Of a stretch of DNA of 64,000 nt, positions 1 through 9,449 are shown in pieces. This DNA is from Paenibacillus sp. BJ-4 (lineage in GTDB: Bacteria; Bacillota; Bacilli; Paenibacillales; Paenibacillaceae). The stretch is taken from contig NZ_JAIVEM010000006.1 in assembly GCF_020404765.1 (NCBI RefSeq), forward strand, positions 372,001-436,000. Direction: 5' to 3'. The notes under the pieces are model-generated. The model saw only the letters and a program-made list of their open reading frames with translations, was not told the origin of the DNA and did not search any database. The position numbers and the translations under genes were made by a program. Numbering within the stretch: the first letter of the stretch is position 1; the number at the start of each line of letters is the position of its first letter.

Positions 1-419
1 CAAGAGTTGACGATCATGGAAGTGTGGACTCACTACCTCTGCCGGAGCTTGTGCAATATTGTGAGCAGTTAAATTTTGACCGGACAGAATTGTTCGAATA
101 TTTTAAACGTAAGTTGTCTTCGTTTAACCTGGACATCTATGGTACGGTCGTTTTGGGATGTACGCATTATCCATTTTATAAGGAAATTCTGAAGGAACTG
201 TTGCCTTCTCATATTCAGCTAATCGATGGGAGTCAGGGAACGGTTAGACGATTAAAACAGGTGCTGTCCGAGCGTAATTTGCTGGCATCTCCGGTAAAAG
301 TGGGTCAATCGCAGGAGGAGCACGTTACATTTCTATGTTCCAGTCAGGATGAAGCCTACGTGCATAAGATGGAACGCGCGCTTGAAATCTATGCGGAGCA
401 TGAAAAGATATATTTTTAA
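1..419 (+). CDS. murI: Glutamate racemase, C-terminal part (cut by window edge)
   Basis: The reading frame is already open at base 3, so the 5' part of the gene lies outside the window. The visible part contains GCTHYPF, the conserved C-terminal Asp/Glu racemase motif that carries the second catalytic cysteine, followed by a typical LIDGSQGTVRRL stretch. The family makes D-glutamate from L-glutamate for peptidoglycan in the cytoplasm. A GTG at base 24 lies inside the frame and is not a real start. Family assignment is firm. Whether this is the essential MurI or a RacE/YrpC-type paralogue cannot be told from this part. Confidence 0.85.
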   Translation, partial: RVDDHGSVDSLPLPELVQYCEQLNFDRTELFEYFKRKLSSFNLDIYGTVVLGCTHYPFYKEILKELLPSHIQLIDGSQGTVRRLKQVLSERNLLASPVKVGQSQEEHVTFLCSSQDEAYVHKMERALEIYAEHEKIYF

Positions 420-506
420 GGGAAGAACGGCTGGCGAACAGGTGGGGTAGATGAACAATCCGAAGCGCCAGCCGCATTATGGATCAGATACATGGGGAGG
501 CTTTTC

Positions 507-1358
507 ATGGACATTCAATTGATCCTGAATGAGCTTTATGATGCAGGCGTGCTTGAAAGCCATATGCAAAATCTCAAACCGCTGACCGGCGGAACTTCGA
601 GCGAAGTGGTTGCTGTCATGGATGGAACTAATCCGCGATATGTGATCAAGCAAAATGACCCCGCAATGATAGAAGCCGAAGCGGCATTTTTACATACCTA
701 TTTACAGATTGAGAAGCTATCGCACTTGGTTCATGTAGATTCGTTGCATCGTTATCTGGTATATACGTTCAAGCCAGGACTCACCGGGCAATATCGTAAA
801 ACAAATAAAGCCGATTTGCTGCTCAGTCTGGCGACCGAGGTCATTGCACATTACAAGCCCCTCGGAGCGGAACGCCATTATGGCTATCCAGATCATCCGT
901 TTATGAAATGGAGAGATTTTCTGCTGCATAGAACGAAGGAGTCTGGAAAGATCATACAAGACATTCTACCCCAAGAGGATCATCGTTTCGTTCATACACT
1001 TGTGGCTGGATTTCCACAACGGAATATTAAATATTTGCTTCATGGCGATTTTGGAGTACATAATTTTGTGTTTGCTGAAAATGGTACATTGACGGGCATT
1101 ATTGATCCTGATCCAGTGGTGGGAGAACCCCTATATGATCTGATATATGCCTTCTGCTCATCACCGGATAGCTTGACCTTCGATACTATTTTACCTGCGG
1201 CAGAGAGGCTTGGGCCGGAGCTGACAAGGGAATATGAATTGAGCAGGGAAGTGCTGCAGGGATTATATTTTCGTATAGCCACCTGCATTCGTCATCATCC
1301 GGAAGATCTCGATCAATATACAGAAGCGTGGACCTATTGGCTGAACAGGGTTCGCTGA
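507..1358 (+). CDS. APH-family phosphotransferase (small-molecule kinase)
   Basis: This 283-aa protein has the aminoglycoside-phosphotransferase/choline-kinase fold. Near the N-terminus is the nucleotide-binding stretch [10 protein letters not shown]. The catalytic loop reads [13 protein letters not shown] and the Mg-binding segment [16 protein letters not shown]. An ATG at 492 overlaps the ribosome binding site GGGGAGG at 494-500, so ATG 507, six bases after that site, is the better start. The substrate cannot be deduced; the family includes antibiotic kinases, fructosamine kinases and homoserine kinases. fosB follows 14 bases downstream, so the two genes may be co-transcribed. Confidence 0.75.
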   Translation: MDIQLILNELYDAGVLESHMQNLKPLTGGTSSEVVAVMDGTNPRYVIKQNDPAMIEAEAAFLHTYLQIEKLSHLVHVDSLHRYLVYTFKPGLTGQYRKTNKADLLLSLATEVIAHYKPLGAERHYGYPDHPFMKWRDFLLHRTKESGKIIQDILPQEDHRFVHTLVAGFPQRNIKYLLHGDFGVHNFVFAENGTLTGIIDPDPVVGEPLYDLIYAFCSSPDSLTFDTILPAAERLGPELTREYELSREVLQGLYFRIATCIRHHPEDLDQYTEAWTYWLNRVR

Positions 1359-1372
1359 AAGGAAGAGGCAAT

Positions 1373-1795
1373 ATGAGCATACAAGGATGGAATCATATTT
1401 GCTTTTCAGTTTCAGATTTGGAGAAATCGATATATTTTTATCAACATGTACTAGATGGAAAACTGCTCGTCAAAGGACGTAAGCTGGCTTATCTGGACTG
1501 TCTGGGAATGTGGCTGGCTCTCAACGTAGAGGAGGATGTCCCGAGAAATGAAATTCATCATTCCTATACACATATTGCATTTTCGGTAGCCGAAGCGGAT
1601 TTTGAGGATATGCTTAACAAGCTGAGAACTTTCAATGTCACCATTTTGCCCGGACGAGAACGGAATGAACAAGACAAAAGGTCGGTCTATTTTACAGATC
1701 CAGACGGACATAAGTTTGAATTCCACACAGGACAATTGCAGGACCGCCTGGAATATTATAAAAATGAGAAGAAGCATATGACTTTTTATGAATGA
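1373..1795 (+). CDS. fosB: Metallothiol transferase FosB (fosfomycin resistance)
   Basis: This 140-aa protein of the glyoxalase/VOC fold has the length of FosB. The expected metal ligands are present: His8 (NHICFSV), His67 (THIAFSV) and Glu116 (KFEFHTG). FosB enzymes open the fosfomycin epoxide using bacillithiol or cysteine and a divalent metal. The start is ATG 1373, preceded by GGAAGAGG. The upstream ATG at 1328 lies inside the preceding gene and has no binding site. The gene is probably co-transcribed with the APH-type kinase. A related VOC dioxygenase is the only real alternative. Confidence 0.85.
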   Translation: MSIQGWNHICFSVSDLEKSIYFYQHVLDGKLLVKGRKLAYLDCLGMWLALNVEEDVPRNEIHHSYTHIAFSVAEADFEDMLNKLRTFNVTILPGRERNEQDKRSVYFTDPDGHKFEFHTGQLQDRLEYYKNEKKHMTFYE

Positions 1796-1884
1796 GCAAG
1801 TGTTATCGATATAAAAGAGTTATCGATATTAATGTGTAAGTAATAAGTAATGATTGGGTTCGCATTTGGGAGGAATACAGAAGT

Positions 1885-3279
1885 ATGTCAATGTCGCAGG
1901 AAAGCGGTTCCAAGCAAGCGAAAGACGTTAAAACAATGACAGTTTTTGCGATTACTTGGCCGATCTTTATAGAAATGCTGTTTCATATTTTGATGGGTAG
2001 CGTGGATACGTTCATGCTCAGCCATGTTTCAGACGAGGTTGTATCGGCTGTAGGGGTATCGAGACAGTTGATTGAATTTACAATCATATTGTTCAATCTG
2101 CTTGGTCTTGGAGTAGGTGTCATCATTGCTCAGCTATTGGGTGCGCAAAAGCATGTGGATGCGAGCCGTGTTACAGCTTCAGCTCTCACCTTTAATCTGG
2201 TATTTGGTCTGGCGCTGAGTTTGATGTTTATTGTAAGTCGCGATTTTCTTCTTTCCTTTTACCATATTACTCCAATGATTAAGGAAAATGCCGAGATTTA
2301 TATGATGCTGGCAGGAGGCTCGCTGTTTCTGGAAGCGCTGATGCTAACCGCTGGTCCGGTGATTCGCTCGCATGGTTATACCAAGGATACGATGATCGTG
2401 GGCATTGGTATGAATATTTTACACGTTGTGGGGAATGCACTGCTCATTTACGGCTGGCTAGGTCTGCCGCAAATGGGAGTGGCGGGAGCGGCCATTTCAA
2501 CGGTAGTTAGCCGCGTTGTAGCATGCGTCTGGATTTTTACACTGCTGTACAAACGTGTAAGTGCGCCGATTCGCCTCCGGTATTATGTACAGCTTCAATG
2601 GAGCAAGCTGGTGGCAATCCTGAAGATCGGTATTCCGGCAGGGCTGGAATGGTTGTCCTATCAGCTTAGTCAAATGATGGTAACCCGATTTGTCAGCTTC
2701 ATGGGTACAACGGCGATCGCCACTCATTTTTATACGAATACGATTGTATACTTTTTTATGGTATTCGGAATGGCGGTAGGCGAAGGGACAGAAATTATTG
2801 TTGCCCGCCTGATTGGAGCAGGAGACAAGGAAAAGGCGTATCATCAACTTTTGCGAAGCCTGAAATGGTCTTTGGTTATTACGATTGCCGTAATCGTAGT
2901 CGTTTCCTTTTACCGATATGAAGTGATGGCGATTTTTACGGATGAGCCAGCAATCATCCAATTGGGGGCAGCAATTTTGCTGTTCTGTATATTGCTGGAG
3001 CCGGGGCGTGTGTTCAATCACGTGGTCATTAACTCCTTGCGGGCAGCGGGAGATGTTCAGTTCCCGTTAATGATGGCCATGATCTCAATGTGGGGGATTA
3101 AAATCCCGCTAGCATATGTACTGGGCATTCATATGGGATATGGCGTGCTTGGGGTATGGATTGCCCATGCCTGCGATGAATGGGTACGAGGTATTTTTCA
3201 TTATTTACGCTGGAAAGGTCGGAAATGGCAGTACAAATCGCTGTTATCTAAAGCTGAACTTCAGGCGGAATCGGTGTAA
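1885..3279 (+). CDS. MATE-family multidrug/cation efflux protein
   Basis: This 464-aa protein is very hydrophobic with about twelve membrane segments in two similar halves, the MATE (NorM/DinF) architecture. The N-terminal stretch WPIFIEMLFHILMGSVDTFM is characteristic, and a second such start (GIPAGLEWLSYQLSQM) begins around residue 250. Family members export drugs or dyes in exchange for Na+ or H+ at the plasma membrane. A GGGAGG site about 11 bases upstream supports the start; ATG 1891 is an alternative. A terminator at 3328 ends the gene. The substrate is unknown. Confidence 0.85.
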   Translation: MSMSQESGSKQAKDVKTMTVFAITWPIFIEMLFHILMGSVDTFMLSHVSDEVVSAVGVSRQLIEFTIILFNLLGLGVGVIIAQLLGAQKHVDASRVTASALTFNLVFGLALSLMFIVSRDFLLSFYHITPMIKENAEIYMMLAGGSLFLEALMLTAGPVIRSHGYTKDTMIVGIGMNILHVVGNALLIYGWLGLPQMGVAGAAISTVVSRVVACVWIFTLLYKRVSAPIRLRYYVQLQWSKLVAILKIGIPAGLEWLSYQLSQMMVTRFVSFMGTTAIATHFYTNTIVYFFMVFGMAVGEGTEIIVARLIGAGDKEKAYHQLLRSLKWSLVITIAVIVVVSFYRYEVMAIFTDEPAIIQLGAAILLFCILLEPGRVFNHVVINSLRAAGDVQFPLMMAMISMWGIKIPLAYVLGIHMGYGVLGVWIAHACDEWVRGIFHYLRWKGRKWQYKSLLSKAELQAESV

Positions 3280-3327
3280 GACTGACGGAAATTCCAGAAA
3301 AGGCATCCTACAAAAGATAGTCTCCAA

Positions 3328-3370
3328 CAGACATTCTCCAGAAAAATGGTGGGGGATGTCTGTTTTTTTT
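3328..3370 (+). terminator. Rho-independent terminator after the MATE gene
   Basis: A hairpin pairs CAGACATTCTCC (3328-3339) with GGGGATGTCTG (3352-3362) and runs straight into eight T residues (3363-3370). Confidence 0.85.
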
Positions 3371-3509
3371 ACAAAAATAAGCAAAATGGGGATGTTAAAA
3401 CTTTTCAAAAATTGCTAGAATATAGTAACCTCGAACGATACACTTCGTAGAGGGTTTCAAAGTTTCATAGACGGATGGTTTCCGATTGTATCCAGAAGGA
3501 GGGAATAGG

Positions 3510-4490
3510 ATGGAACGAAAAGTGCATATCATTCCTTACCAAGTGATCAAGCAGGAGCAACAAGTGAATGAAATACCGCAAGGTGTGGAGCTGATTCAGG
3601 CTCCTGCGGTATGGAACCAGACTCGAGGCCAGGGAGTAAAGGTAGCAGTGCTGGACACGGGCTGTGATTCGGACCATCCTGATTTGAAGGATCGCATTAT
3701 TGGCGGCCGGAATTTCACGGATGATGATGAAGGTGATCCGGAGATCTTCAAGGATTACAACGGTCACGGTACACATGTGGCAGGAACCATCGCAGCAGCG
3801 GAAAATGAGAATGGTGTCGTGGGTGTCGCCCCTGAGGCGGATCTACTCATTATCAAAGTGCTGAACAAGCAGGGCTCAGGCCAATATGACTGGATTATTC
3901 AAGGCATCTATTATGCGATTGAGCAAAAGGCAGATATCATCTCGATGTCGCTTGGCGGCCCTGAGGATGTGCCTGAGCTGCATGAAGCGGTGCAAAAGGC
4001 AGTGGCCAGCCAAATTCTGGTCATCTGTGCAGCTGGAAATGAGGGAGACGGTGACGATAGAACGGACGAGCTTGGCTACCCCGGTTGCTATAATGAAGTG
4101 ATTAGCGTAGGCGCAGTAAACTTTGACAGACATGCCTCGGAATTCAGCAACTCTAATAATGAGGTGGATTTGGTTGCACCAGGTGAGGATATATTGTCCA
4201 CCGTTCCGGGCGGCAAATATGCGACCTTTAGCGGAACTTCGATGGCTACCCCGCACGTAGCAGGTGCTTTGGCATTGATTAAGCAGCTGGCAAATGCGAG
4301 CTTTGAGCGTAATCTCACCGAACCGGAGCTGTACGCACAACTCATCAAACGCACGATTCCACTTGGCCATTCTCCTAAGCTGGAAGGCAATGGTCTATTG
4401 TACCTGACAGCCGTAGAGGAGCTTTCCCGTATTTTCGATGCACAGCGTGTAGCAGGAATACTGAGTGCAGGATCGTTTAAGGTTAAATAA
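3510..4490 (+). CDS. Intracellular subtilisin-like serine protease
   Basis: This 326-aa subtilase (peptidase S8) has a complete triad: Asp49 in VAVLDTG, His86 in NGHGTHVAG and Ser244 in SGTSMATPHVAG, with oxyanion Asn177 in AAGN. There is no signal peptide and only a short N-terminal extension (MERKVHIIPY...). Length and start match the intracellular serine proteases (IspA type) that degrade cytoplasmic protein in late growth and sporulation. In that family the N-terminal extension acts as an inhibitory propeptide. ATG 3510 follows AGAAGGAGGG at the right distance; ATG 3486 does not. Terminators flank the gene, so it is a single transcription unit. Confidence 0.9.
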   Translation: MERKVHIIPYQVIKQEQQVNEIPQGVELIQAPAVWNQTRGQGVKVAVLDTGCDSDHPDLKDRIIGGRNFTDDDEGDPEIFKDYNGHGTHVAGTIAAAENENGVVGVAPEADLLIIKVLNKQGSGQYDWIIQGIYYAIEQKADIISMSLGGPEDVPELHEAVQKAVASQILVICAAGNEGDGDDRTDELGYPGCYNEVISVGAVNFDRHASEFSNSNNEVDLVAPGEDILSTVPGGKYATFSGTSMATPHVAGALALIKQLANASFERNLTEPELYAQLIKRTIPLGHSPKLEGNGLLYLTAVEELSRIFDAQRVAGILSAGSFKVK

Positions 4491-4510
4491 GCCGTAACAA
4501 CGGATTTATA

Positions 4511-4540
4511 GCGGCTCTCCTTAATGGAGAGTCGTTTTTT
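4511..4540 (+). terminator. Terminator after the subtilisin gene
   Basis: CGGCTCTCC and GGAGAGTCG pair around a TTAAT loop, with one G-U pair, followed by a T6 run ending at 4540. Confidence 0.8.
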
Positions 4541-4630
4541 GTGCCAGATCGAGACATAAGTGGGTCCGAGTTAGGACAAAACAGTCAAGTAAGGACAAAA
4601 GTAGTATCGTGTATATAAATTCGTATATAA

Positions 4631-4684
4631 AAAAGATCACAGTCGGAAAGCAGCAAGTCTCTCTCTCCCTGACTGTGATCTTTT
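4631..4684 (-). terminator. Terminator of the alsSD operon
   Basis: AAAAGATCACAGTC (4631-4644) and GACTGTGATCTTTT (4671-4684) are perfect inverted repeats with A/T tracts on both sides. The element can therefore stop transcription in either direction; its main role is probably the end of alsD on the minus strand. Confidence 0.85.
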
Positions 4685-4726
4685 GGTGTCTGTCTATAGG
4701 TTACCTCGATGAGTCATATGCTGCGA

Positions 4727-5473
4727 TTATTGCGCGCCTTCGGTAACAGCGATTTCTTTATCCAGGTTTTCTCTGGACAGGTTGGCGGTCAAGTAATCCG
4801 GTGTATCGGGTAGCACAAGATGCAGATTGGATTTTTGACAAAGGCGGATGGTGCACTTTTCGACGATTAAATCAAAGACGTGACCGCCTCCGGTGCGTTC
4901 ATCGTTAATAAAATGCAGGTGAAATCCAGCTACGCCGATACCTTGGGCATAGGCAGGTGTCCAGAAGCCTGTGACCACTCCGGAAGTCTCATTAAAAGTA
5001 AAGGTAGGCTGTGACTTGGTTGCTTCGATAAAAGGTTTATAAGGTTTCACTTGGTGAGGCACGGTCCGTGTTTTTACTTCATGGAAGGTGCCATCTAAAC
5101 GGAAGGCGTAGAATAAATTGCGGCTTGGAAACAGCTTGAGCAGCAGGGCTTCCAGTTCATCGCGACGCATGGGACGATCAATAGTATATGTGAAATCTTC
5201 ACGAAAAAAGGTGACTGTGGAAAAAGGAGTAGTCTCTTCCGGTTTTACACGATGGGCCGTACCGTCTGGAAGCAAGTGGTAAAATTCGCCATCAAACGCG
5301 ATCATCTCACCATTGAGTTGATCAAAGGTCCCAAGCCCGAAATCCCCGTGTTTTTGTAGTTCTTTGAAGGCAACGACCCCGTCATAAAGACCATCTAATA
5401 AAGCGAGCATGGTGGATGTTTGGTAAATATCATGATCAGTTTCTTCCTTGGTTTCCAGTTCTGCAACGGTCAT
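4727..5473 (-). CDS. alsD: Alpha-acetolactate decarboxylase
   Basis: This 248-aa protein matches AlsD/BudA over its full length. It converts 2-acetolactate to acetoin in the cytoplasm, the second step of the acetoin/2,3-butanediol pathway. The zinc ligands fit the HLHF...GGGH pattern (His185, His187, His198). ATG 5473 is preceded by AAGGAAGTG. The gene lies 161 bases downstream of alsS on the same strand with no clear terminator between, so an alsSD operon is likely. The activator gene alsR, adjacent in B. subtilis, is absent here. Confidence 0.95.
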   Translation of the reverse strand: MTVAELETKEETDHDIYQTSTMLALLDGLYDGVVAFKELQKHGDFGLGTFDQLNGEMIAFDGEFYHLLPDGTAHRVKPEETTPFSTVTFFREDFTYTIDRPMRRDELEALLLKLFPSRNLFYAFRLDGTFHEVKTRTVPHQVKPYKPFIEATKSQPTFTFNETSGVVTGFWTPAYAQGIGVAGFHLHFINDERTGGGHVFDLIVEKCTIRLCQKSNLHLVLPDTPDYLTANLSRENLDKEIAVTEGAQ

Positions 5474-5634
5474 GGTAATACACTTCCTTTTGTAATTGTA
5501 TGCATTTATTTTCTTTCTTTTTCGATAATAAACGTAAATTTTCAGTAAATAACATTAACAACTCAAAAAAAGCATAAAAAAACGTTAAACTCCTTAATTG
5601 TCACGAAGCTGCCACGAGTGAGCAACAGTTAAGG

Positions 5635-7323
5635 TTAGTTTAATTGATTAGGAAGCAGTTTACGTCCCAGCTGGATATTATCCTGATAATCAATCGGAAT
5701 ATCGACGACTACGGGACCCTCGGTATGGAGTGCCTGCTGCAGTACACCTTCCAGTTCATCTGGACCATGCACACGCAATCCGGTTGCCCCAAAGCTTTCA
5801 GCATATTTCACAATATCTACATTTCCGAATTCTACACCGGAAGTTCTGCCGTATTTAATCTTTTGCTGAAAAGCGACCATGTCGTAGGTTCCATCTCTCC
5901 ATACGATATGCACGAGCGGGGAGTTGAGACGTACGGCGGTTTCGAGCTCCATGGATGAAAAAAGAAATCCTCCATCACCAGAAATAGAAACGACTTTTTG
6001 ACCAGGGTTGACAAGTGTGGCAGCAATCCCCCAGGGCAGAGCTACACCTAATGTCTGCATCCCATTGCTGAACAGAAGGCGCCGTGGCTCATATGAACGG
6101 AAATATCGGGCCATCCAAATATAGTGTGAACCCACATCACAGGTGACCGTGACGTTATCATCAATCAGGCTGCGTAATGTACGAATGAATTGCAATGGAT
6201 GAATCAAATAGTTGTGTTTGCGTACAGGAACCTCAGCCTGGTCATTCAAATCTTGGCGAAGGCGGTTCATTTGAGCGCATGAGGCTTTAGACAGCTTTAA
6301 TGTAGGTATTTCCTCTGCGAGGCTACTTACAATCAGGGCTATATTACCGATAAGCTCGTAATCCGGTTGATAATCATGGTCGATATCTGCTTGATGATCA
6401 TCCAGGTGAATAAGAGTTCGATTTGCAGGAATGTTCCAGTTTTTTGGATCGTATTCAATCGGATCATAGCCAATTGTCAGTACCAGATCTGCGGCCGCAA
6501 GAAGCATGTCGCCCGGTTGATTGTGGAACAGCCCCACTCTTCCGAAATAGTGGCTTTCCAGCTCGCGAGAGATAGCTCCAGCGGCCTGAAAGGTTTCGAC
6601 TACAGGCAAATCCGTATTTCGAATGAGTTCGCGGATAGCTGCTGTGGCTTTGGGAGTGCTGGCTTTCATACCGAGAAGAAGTACGGGCAGCTTGGCTCTT
6701 TTGATTTGGCCTGCGACTTGTTTGATTAGCCCGGATGGTGCAATTCCAAGCTGTGGAAGAGAAAGCTTTTCAATGGCTGTTACTTCAGATGACGAAGTCA
6801 ACACGTCCTGCGGCAAACTGACAAAAGTGGCTCCAGGCTGGGCTGAGGTCGCAATCCGAAATGCATTGGTAATAGCTTCTGGTACATTATCAGGATGTTC
6901 TACTTCAACGCTGTATTTAGTGATGGGTTCGAATAGCCCGGCATTATCCATGGATTGATGTGTGCGTTTCAAGCGTTCGGATCTTGGGACTGCACCAGCC
7001 AAAGCAACGACGGGATCACTTTCCGCATTAGCGGTGACAAGTCCTGTCGCCAAATTCGATGCGCCGGGACCGGAGGTAACAAGGCATACGCCTGGTTTTC
7101 CGGTTAAGCGACCGACCGCTGCTGCCATAAAGGCGGCGTTTTGTTCATGGCGGCATATGATCAATTCTGGACCGCGATCTTGAAGAACGTCAAAAACGGA
7201 ATCGATCTTGGCACCCGGAATGCCAAAAATGTGCGTTACCCCTTGCTTGATCAAACAATCGACAACAAGGTCAGCTCCTTTCGTATCGGTTTTTGTTTGG
7301 ACATCTTGTACTTTTGTACTCAA
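5635..7323 (-). CDS. alsS: Catabolic acetolactate synthase
   Basis: This ThDP enzyme of about 562 aa condenses two pyruvates to 2-acetolactate. It shows GIPGAKID, the catalytic-glutamate stretch [22 protein letters not shown], and the C-terminal ThDP/Mg motif [17 protein letters not shown]. The match is to catabolic AlsS, not to FAD-dependent IlvB; the signature [13 protein letters not shown] is typical. The frame stays open to 7407, but TTG 7323 is the best start because AAGAGGTGA precedes it by five bases. A cre-like site at 7456-7470 fits carbon-catabolite activation as known for B. subtilis alsS. Confidence 0.95.
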   Translation of the reverse strand: MSTKVQDVQTKTDTKGADLVVDCLIKQGVTHIFGIPGAKIDSVFDVLQDRGPELIICRHEQNAAFMAAAVGRLTGKPGVCLVTSGPGASNLATGLVTANAESDPVVALAGAVPRSERLKRTHQSMDNAGLFEPITKYSVEVEHPDNVPEAITNAFRIATSAQPGATFVSLPQDVLTSSSEVTAIEKLSLPQLGIAPSGLIKQVAGQIKRAKLPVLLLGMKASTPKATAAIRELIRNTDLPVVETFQAAGAISRELESHYFGRVGLFHNQPGDMLLAAADLVLTIGYDPIEYDPKNWNIPANRTLIHLDDHQADIDHDYQPDYELIGNIALIVSSLAEEIPTLKLSKASCAQMNRLRQDLNDQAEVPVRKHNYLIHPLQFIRTLRSLIDDNVTVTCDVGSHYIWMARYFRSYEPRRLLFSNGMQTLGVALPWGIAATLVNPGQKVVSISGDGGFLFSSMELETAVRLNSPLVHIVWRDGTYDMVAFQQKIKYGRTSGVEFGNVDIVKYAESFGATGLRVHGPDELEGVLQQALHTEGPVVVDIPIDYQDNIQLGRKLLPNQLN

Positions 7324-7455
7324 TGCAGTCACCTCTTCTTTTGTCTTTAAAATATATGAAATACTTTCAATGTAAAACAATGGATGTATATTACAATTAT
7401 AATGCAATAACTGGTATTTTCAAGAGAGAAATTTTCTGAAAATTGGCAAAAAATG

Positions 7456-7470
7456 ATGAAATCGTTTTCG
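7456..7470. promoter_or_regulatory. Candidate CcpA cre site between alsS and uxaC
   Basis: ATGAAATCGTTTTCG fits the consensus WTGNAANCGNWNNCW at all positions but the last. It lies about 130 bases upstream of alsS and 400 bases upstream of uxaC, so it could activate alsSD and/or repress the galacturonate genes. Confidence 0.55.
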
Positions 7471-7664
7471 AAACGTCGTTTATAAGGAGAAATACAAAGT
7501 GCGAGATTTGGAAACAAAGGCTTTCAAACAACGCTTCATGCCCTAAAGCAGAAAGAGTTATTTTGCTCCAAGTGGCAAGATGAAGGGAGGGCTATCTATT
7601 TTTTGTCATTCCACATGATAAAAATCACTTTCCTCTACAAAGGATAGCGGTTACAATGTAATTG

Positions 7665-7680
7665 TTGTTAACGTAAACAT
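7665..7680. promoter_or_regulatory. LacI-family operator-like site 1 upstream of uxaC
   Basis: TTGTTAACGTAAACAT differs at two positions from the perfect palindrome at 7817-7832. It has the central AACGTT-type core usual for LacI/GalR repressors. The rest of the 548-base interval between alsS and uxaC holds the cre site, the promoters and no gene. Confidence 0.5.
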
Positions 7681-7816
7681 TAAATTTAAGGTGAAATAAT
7701 CCAGGGTGATATGACAAGCAGGAATCGTAATATAGATACATTATCTTGTATAATAACGTGACCTGTTAAGTTATGCAGAATGCTATTGCCAAATAATAGG
7801 TAGAATGAAAACATTT

Positions 7817-7832
7817 TTGTTAACGTTAACAA
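7817..7832. promoter_or_regulatory. Perfect 16-bp LacI-type operator upstream of uxaC
   Basis: TTGTTAACGTTAACAA is a perfect palindrome ending 39 bases before the uxaC start. This is a good place for a repressor to block the promoter. The LacI regulator encoded at 10936-11940 is the obvious candidate. Confidence 0.65.
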
Positions 7833-7871
7833 TTTAGTTGGAAAGATGATTATAGAAGGGATGAGAGAGTA

Positions 7872-9296
7872 ATGACTAAAGCATTTTTAGATGAAAACTT
7901 TTTGTTAAGTAATCCCACAGCTGAAATTTTGTATCATCAGTACGCCAAGGATATGCCGATTATCGACTATCATTGTCATTTAAGTCCGCAGGAAATTTAC
8001 GAAAATAAAAAGTTCAAGAACATTACGGAAGCTTGGCTGTACGGAGATCATTACAAGTGGAGACTTATGCGGGCCAATGGAGTAGAGGAACGCCTGATTA
8101 CGGGGGATGCTGAAGATTATGACAAGTTTTTGGCTTGGGCCAAAACTGTACCTACACTGATCGGTAACCCACTGTATCATTGGACGCATTTGGAGCTTCA
8201 ACGCTTTTTTGGTGTCAATGAGCTGCTAAATGAACAGAACGCACCTTTGATCTGGCAGAAAGTAAACCAAAAGCTGCAGGGACAGGGCTTTGGGGCACGT
8301 GATCTGATTGTGAATTCAAAGGTAACTGTTGTGTGCACCACAGATGATCCGACGGACCATCTTGAATACCATAAACAAATCAGCAAGCTGAGCGATTTTC
8401 CAGTGGCTGTACTGCCAAGCTTCCGCCCGGACAAAGCTCTGGAAATTAATCGTGAAACCTTCCAGCCTTGGGTGGCCCGGTTGGGCGAGGTCAGCGGCCT
8501 GAATGTTTCCGGCTTTGAAGGATTTTTGAATGCGCTGGCGAGCCGGGTGCGCCATTTCCATGCTGCTGGAGGACGGGTATCCGATCATGCGCTGGACACT
8601 GTAGTCTACGAGAAAGCGACACGGGAAGAAGCGGCAGCCATATTCAGCAAGGCGCTGACAGAAGGTCGTGTGACTCCATTAGAGGAGGCAAAATATAAAT
8701 CATACGTGCTGGTATTCCTCGGAAAGCAGTATGCAGAGCTTGGCTGGGCCATGCAGTACCACATTCACGCGCTGCGCAACAATAATACCGCCATGTTCCG
8801 TCATCTGGGACCGGATACCGGCTACGATGCCGTAAATGACGGCTCCATCGCCCGCTCACTGGGGGCATTGCTGGACGCGCAGGAGCTGACAGGAGGATTG
8901 CCGCGAACAATTTTGTACTCGCTTAATTCGGGTGATTACCCCGTGCTGGCAAGTCTCGCGGGCTGCTTTCAATCCGGTGGAACGGTGGGGAAAATTCAGT
9001 TTGGCACTGCATGGTGGTTTAACGACCATATCGAAGGCATGCAGGAGCAGATGAAGCTGCTGGCCAACCACGGGGTGCTGTCCCGTTTTATCGGCATGCT
9101 GACGGATTCTCGCAGCTTCCTGTCCTACACACGCCACGAATACTTCCGACGTATACTCTGTGATCTGATCGGAACGTGGGTTCAGGAGGGCAAGGCGCCT
9201 AAGGATCTGGAGCTGCTCGGAGGCATGGTACAAAATATTTGCTACAATAACGCCGAGCAATATTTTAATTTCCCTACTGTTGTTCATAGCAAGTGA
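7872..9296 (+). CDS. uxaC: Uronate isomerase (glucuronate/galacturonate isomerase)
   Basis: This 474-aa protein matches UxaC throughout. The N-terminal MPIIDYHCHLSPQEIYENK carries the metal-binding HxH of this amidohydrolase-superfamily isomerase, and the C-terminal half has TDSRSFLSYTRHEYFRRILC. It converts D-galacturonate to D-tagaturonate (or glucuronate to fructuronate) in the cytoplasm. With uxaB and uxaA nearby and no fructuronate-branch genes (uxuA/uxuB) in the window, galacturonate from pectin is the likely substrate. AGAAGGGATGAGAG lies upstream of the ATG. Two operator-like palindromes precede the gene. Confidence 0.95.
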   Translation: MTKAFLDENFLLSNPTAEILYHQYAKDMPIIDYHCHLSPQEIYENKKFKNITEAWLYGDHYKWRLMRANGVEERLITGDAEDYDKFLAWAKTVPTLIGNPLYHWTHLELQRFFGVNELLNEQNAPLIWQKVNQKLQGQGFGARDLIVNSKVTVVCTTDDPTDHLEYHKQISKLSDFPVAVLPSFRPDKALEINRETFQPWVARLGEVSGLNVSGFEGFLNALASRVRHFHAAGGRVSDHALDTVVYEKATREEAAAIFSKALTEGRVTPLEEAKYKSYVLVFLGKQYAELGWAMQYHIHALRNNNTAMFRHLGPDTGYDAVNDGSIARSLGALLDAQELTGGLPRTILYSLNSGDYPVLASLAGCFQSGGTVGKIQFGTAWWFNDHIEGMQEQMKLLANHGVLSRFIGMLTDSRSFLSYTRHEYFRRILCDLIGTWVQEGKAPKDLELLGGMVQNICYNNAEQYFNFPTVVHSK

Positions 9297-9341
9297 CACT
9301 GTTATGTCAAGGTAATAGTTTACGAACTTCATAAAAAAGAT

Positions 9342-9381
9342 GCTCTTGCCAGGAAGCTGGTTCAAAAGACCTGGTAAGAGC
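9342..9381. repeat. Strong hairpin between uxaC and the transporter gene
   Basis: GCTCTTGCCAGG (9342-9353) pairs with CCTGGTAAGAGC (9370-9381) except for one mismatch. The adjacent homopolymer run (AAAAAA before the left arm) makes a T-tract only on the minus strand, so it is not a normal plus-strand terminator. It may be a transcript-stabilising or processing stem within the uxaC-transporter mRNA. Confidence 0.5.
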
Positions 9382-9412
9382 GATTAACAACAGGATAGAT
9401 ATCAAGCAATCA

Positions 9413-9428
9413 TGTGAATTAAATCACA
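9413..9428. promoter_or_regulatory. Crp/Fnr-type site just upstream of the transporter
   Basis: TGTGA-ATTAAA-TCACA is an exact match to the TGTGA-N6-TCACA consensus of Crp/Fnr proteins. It ends 21 bases before the ATG at 9450. Its position inside the leader would suit a repressor rather than an activator. A chance match is possible. Confidence 0.35.
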
Positions 9429-9449
9429 AATGAAGAGGAGTGAGTAGGT

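Noticed and set aside
8856..9365. A 169-codon open frame on the minus strand
   Set aside because: It lies opposite uxaC, which has a full-length family match; the antisense frame has no ribosome binding site or recognisable domain.
9342..9381. Hairpin after uxaC as a terminator
   Set aside because: The T-run is on the wrong strand for uxaC; kept only as a hairpin.
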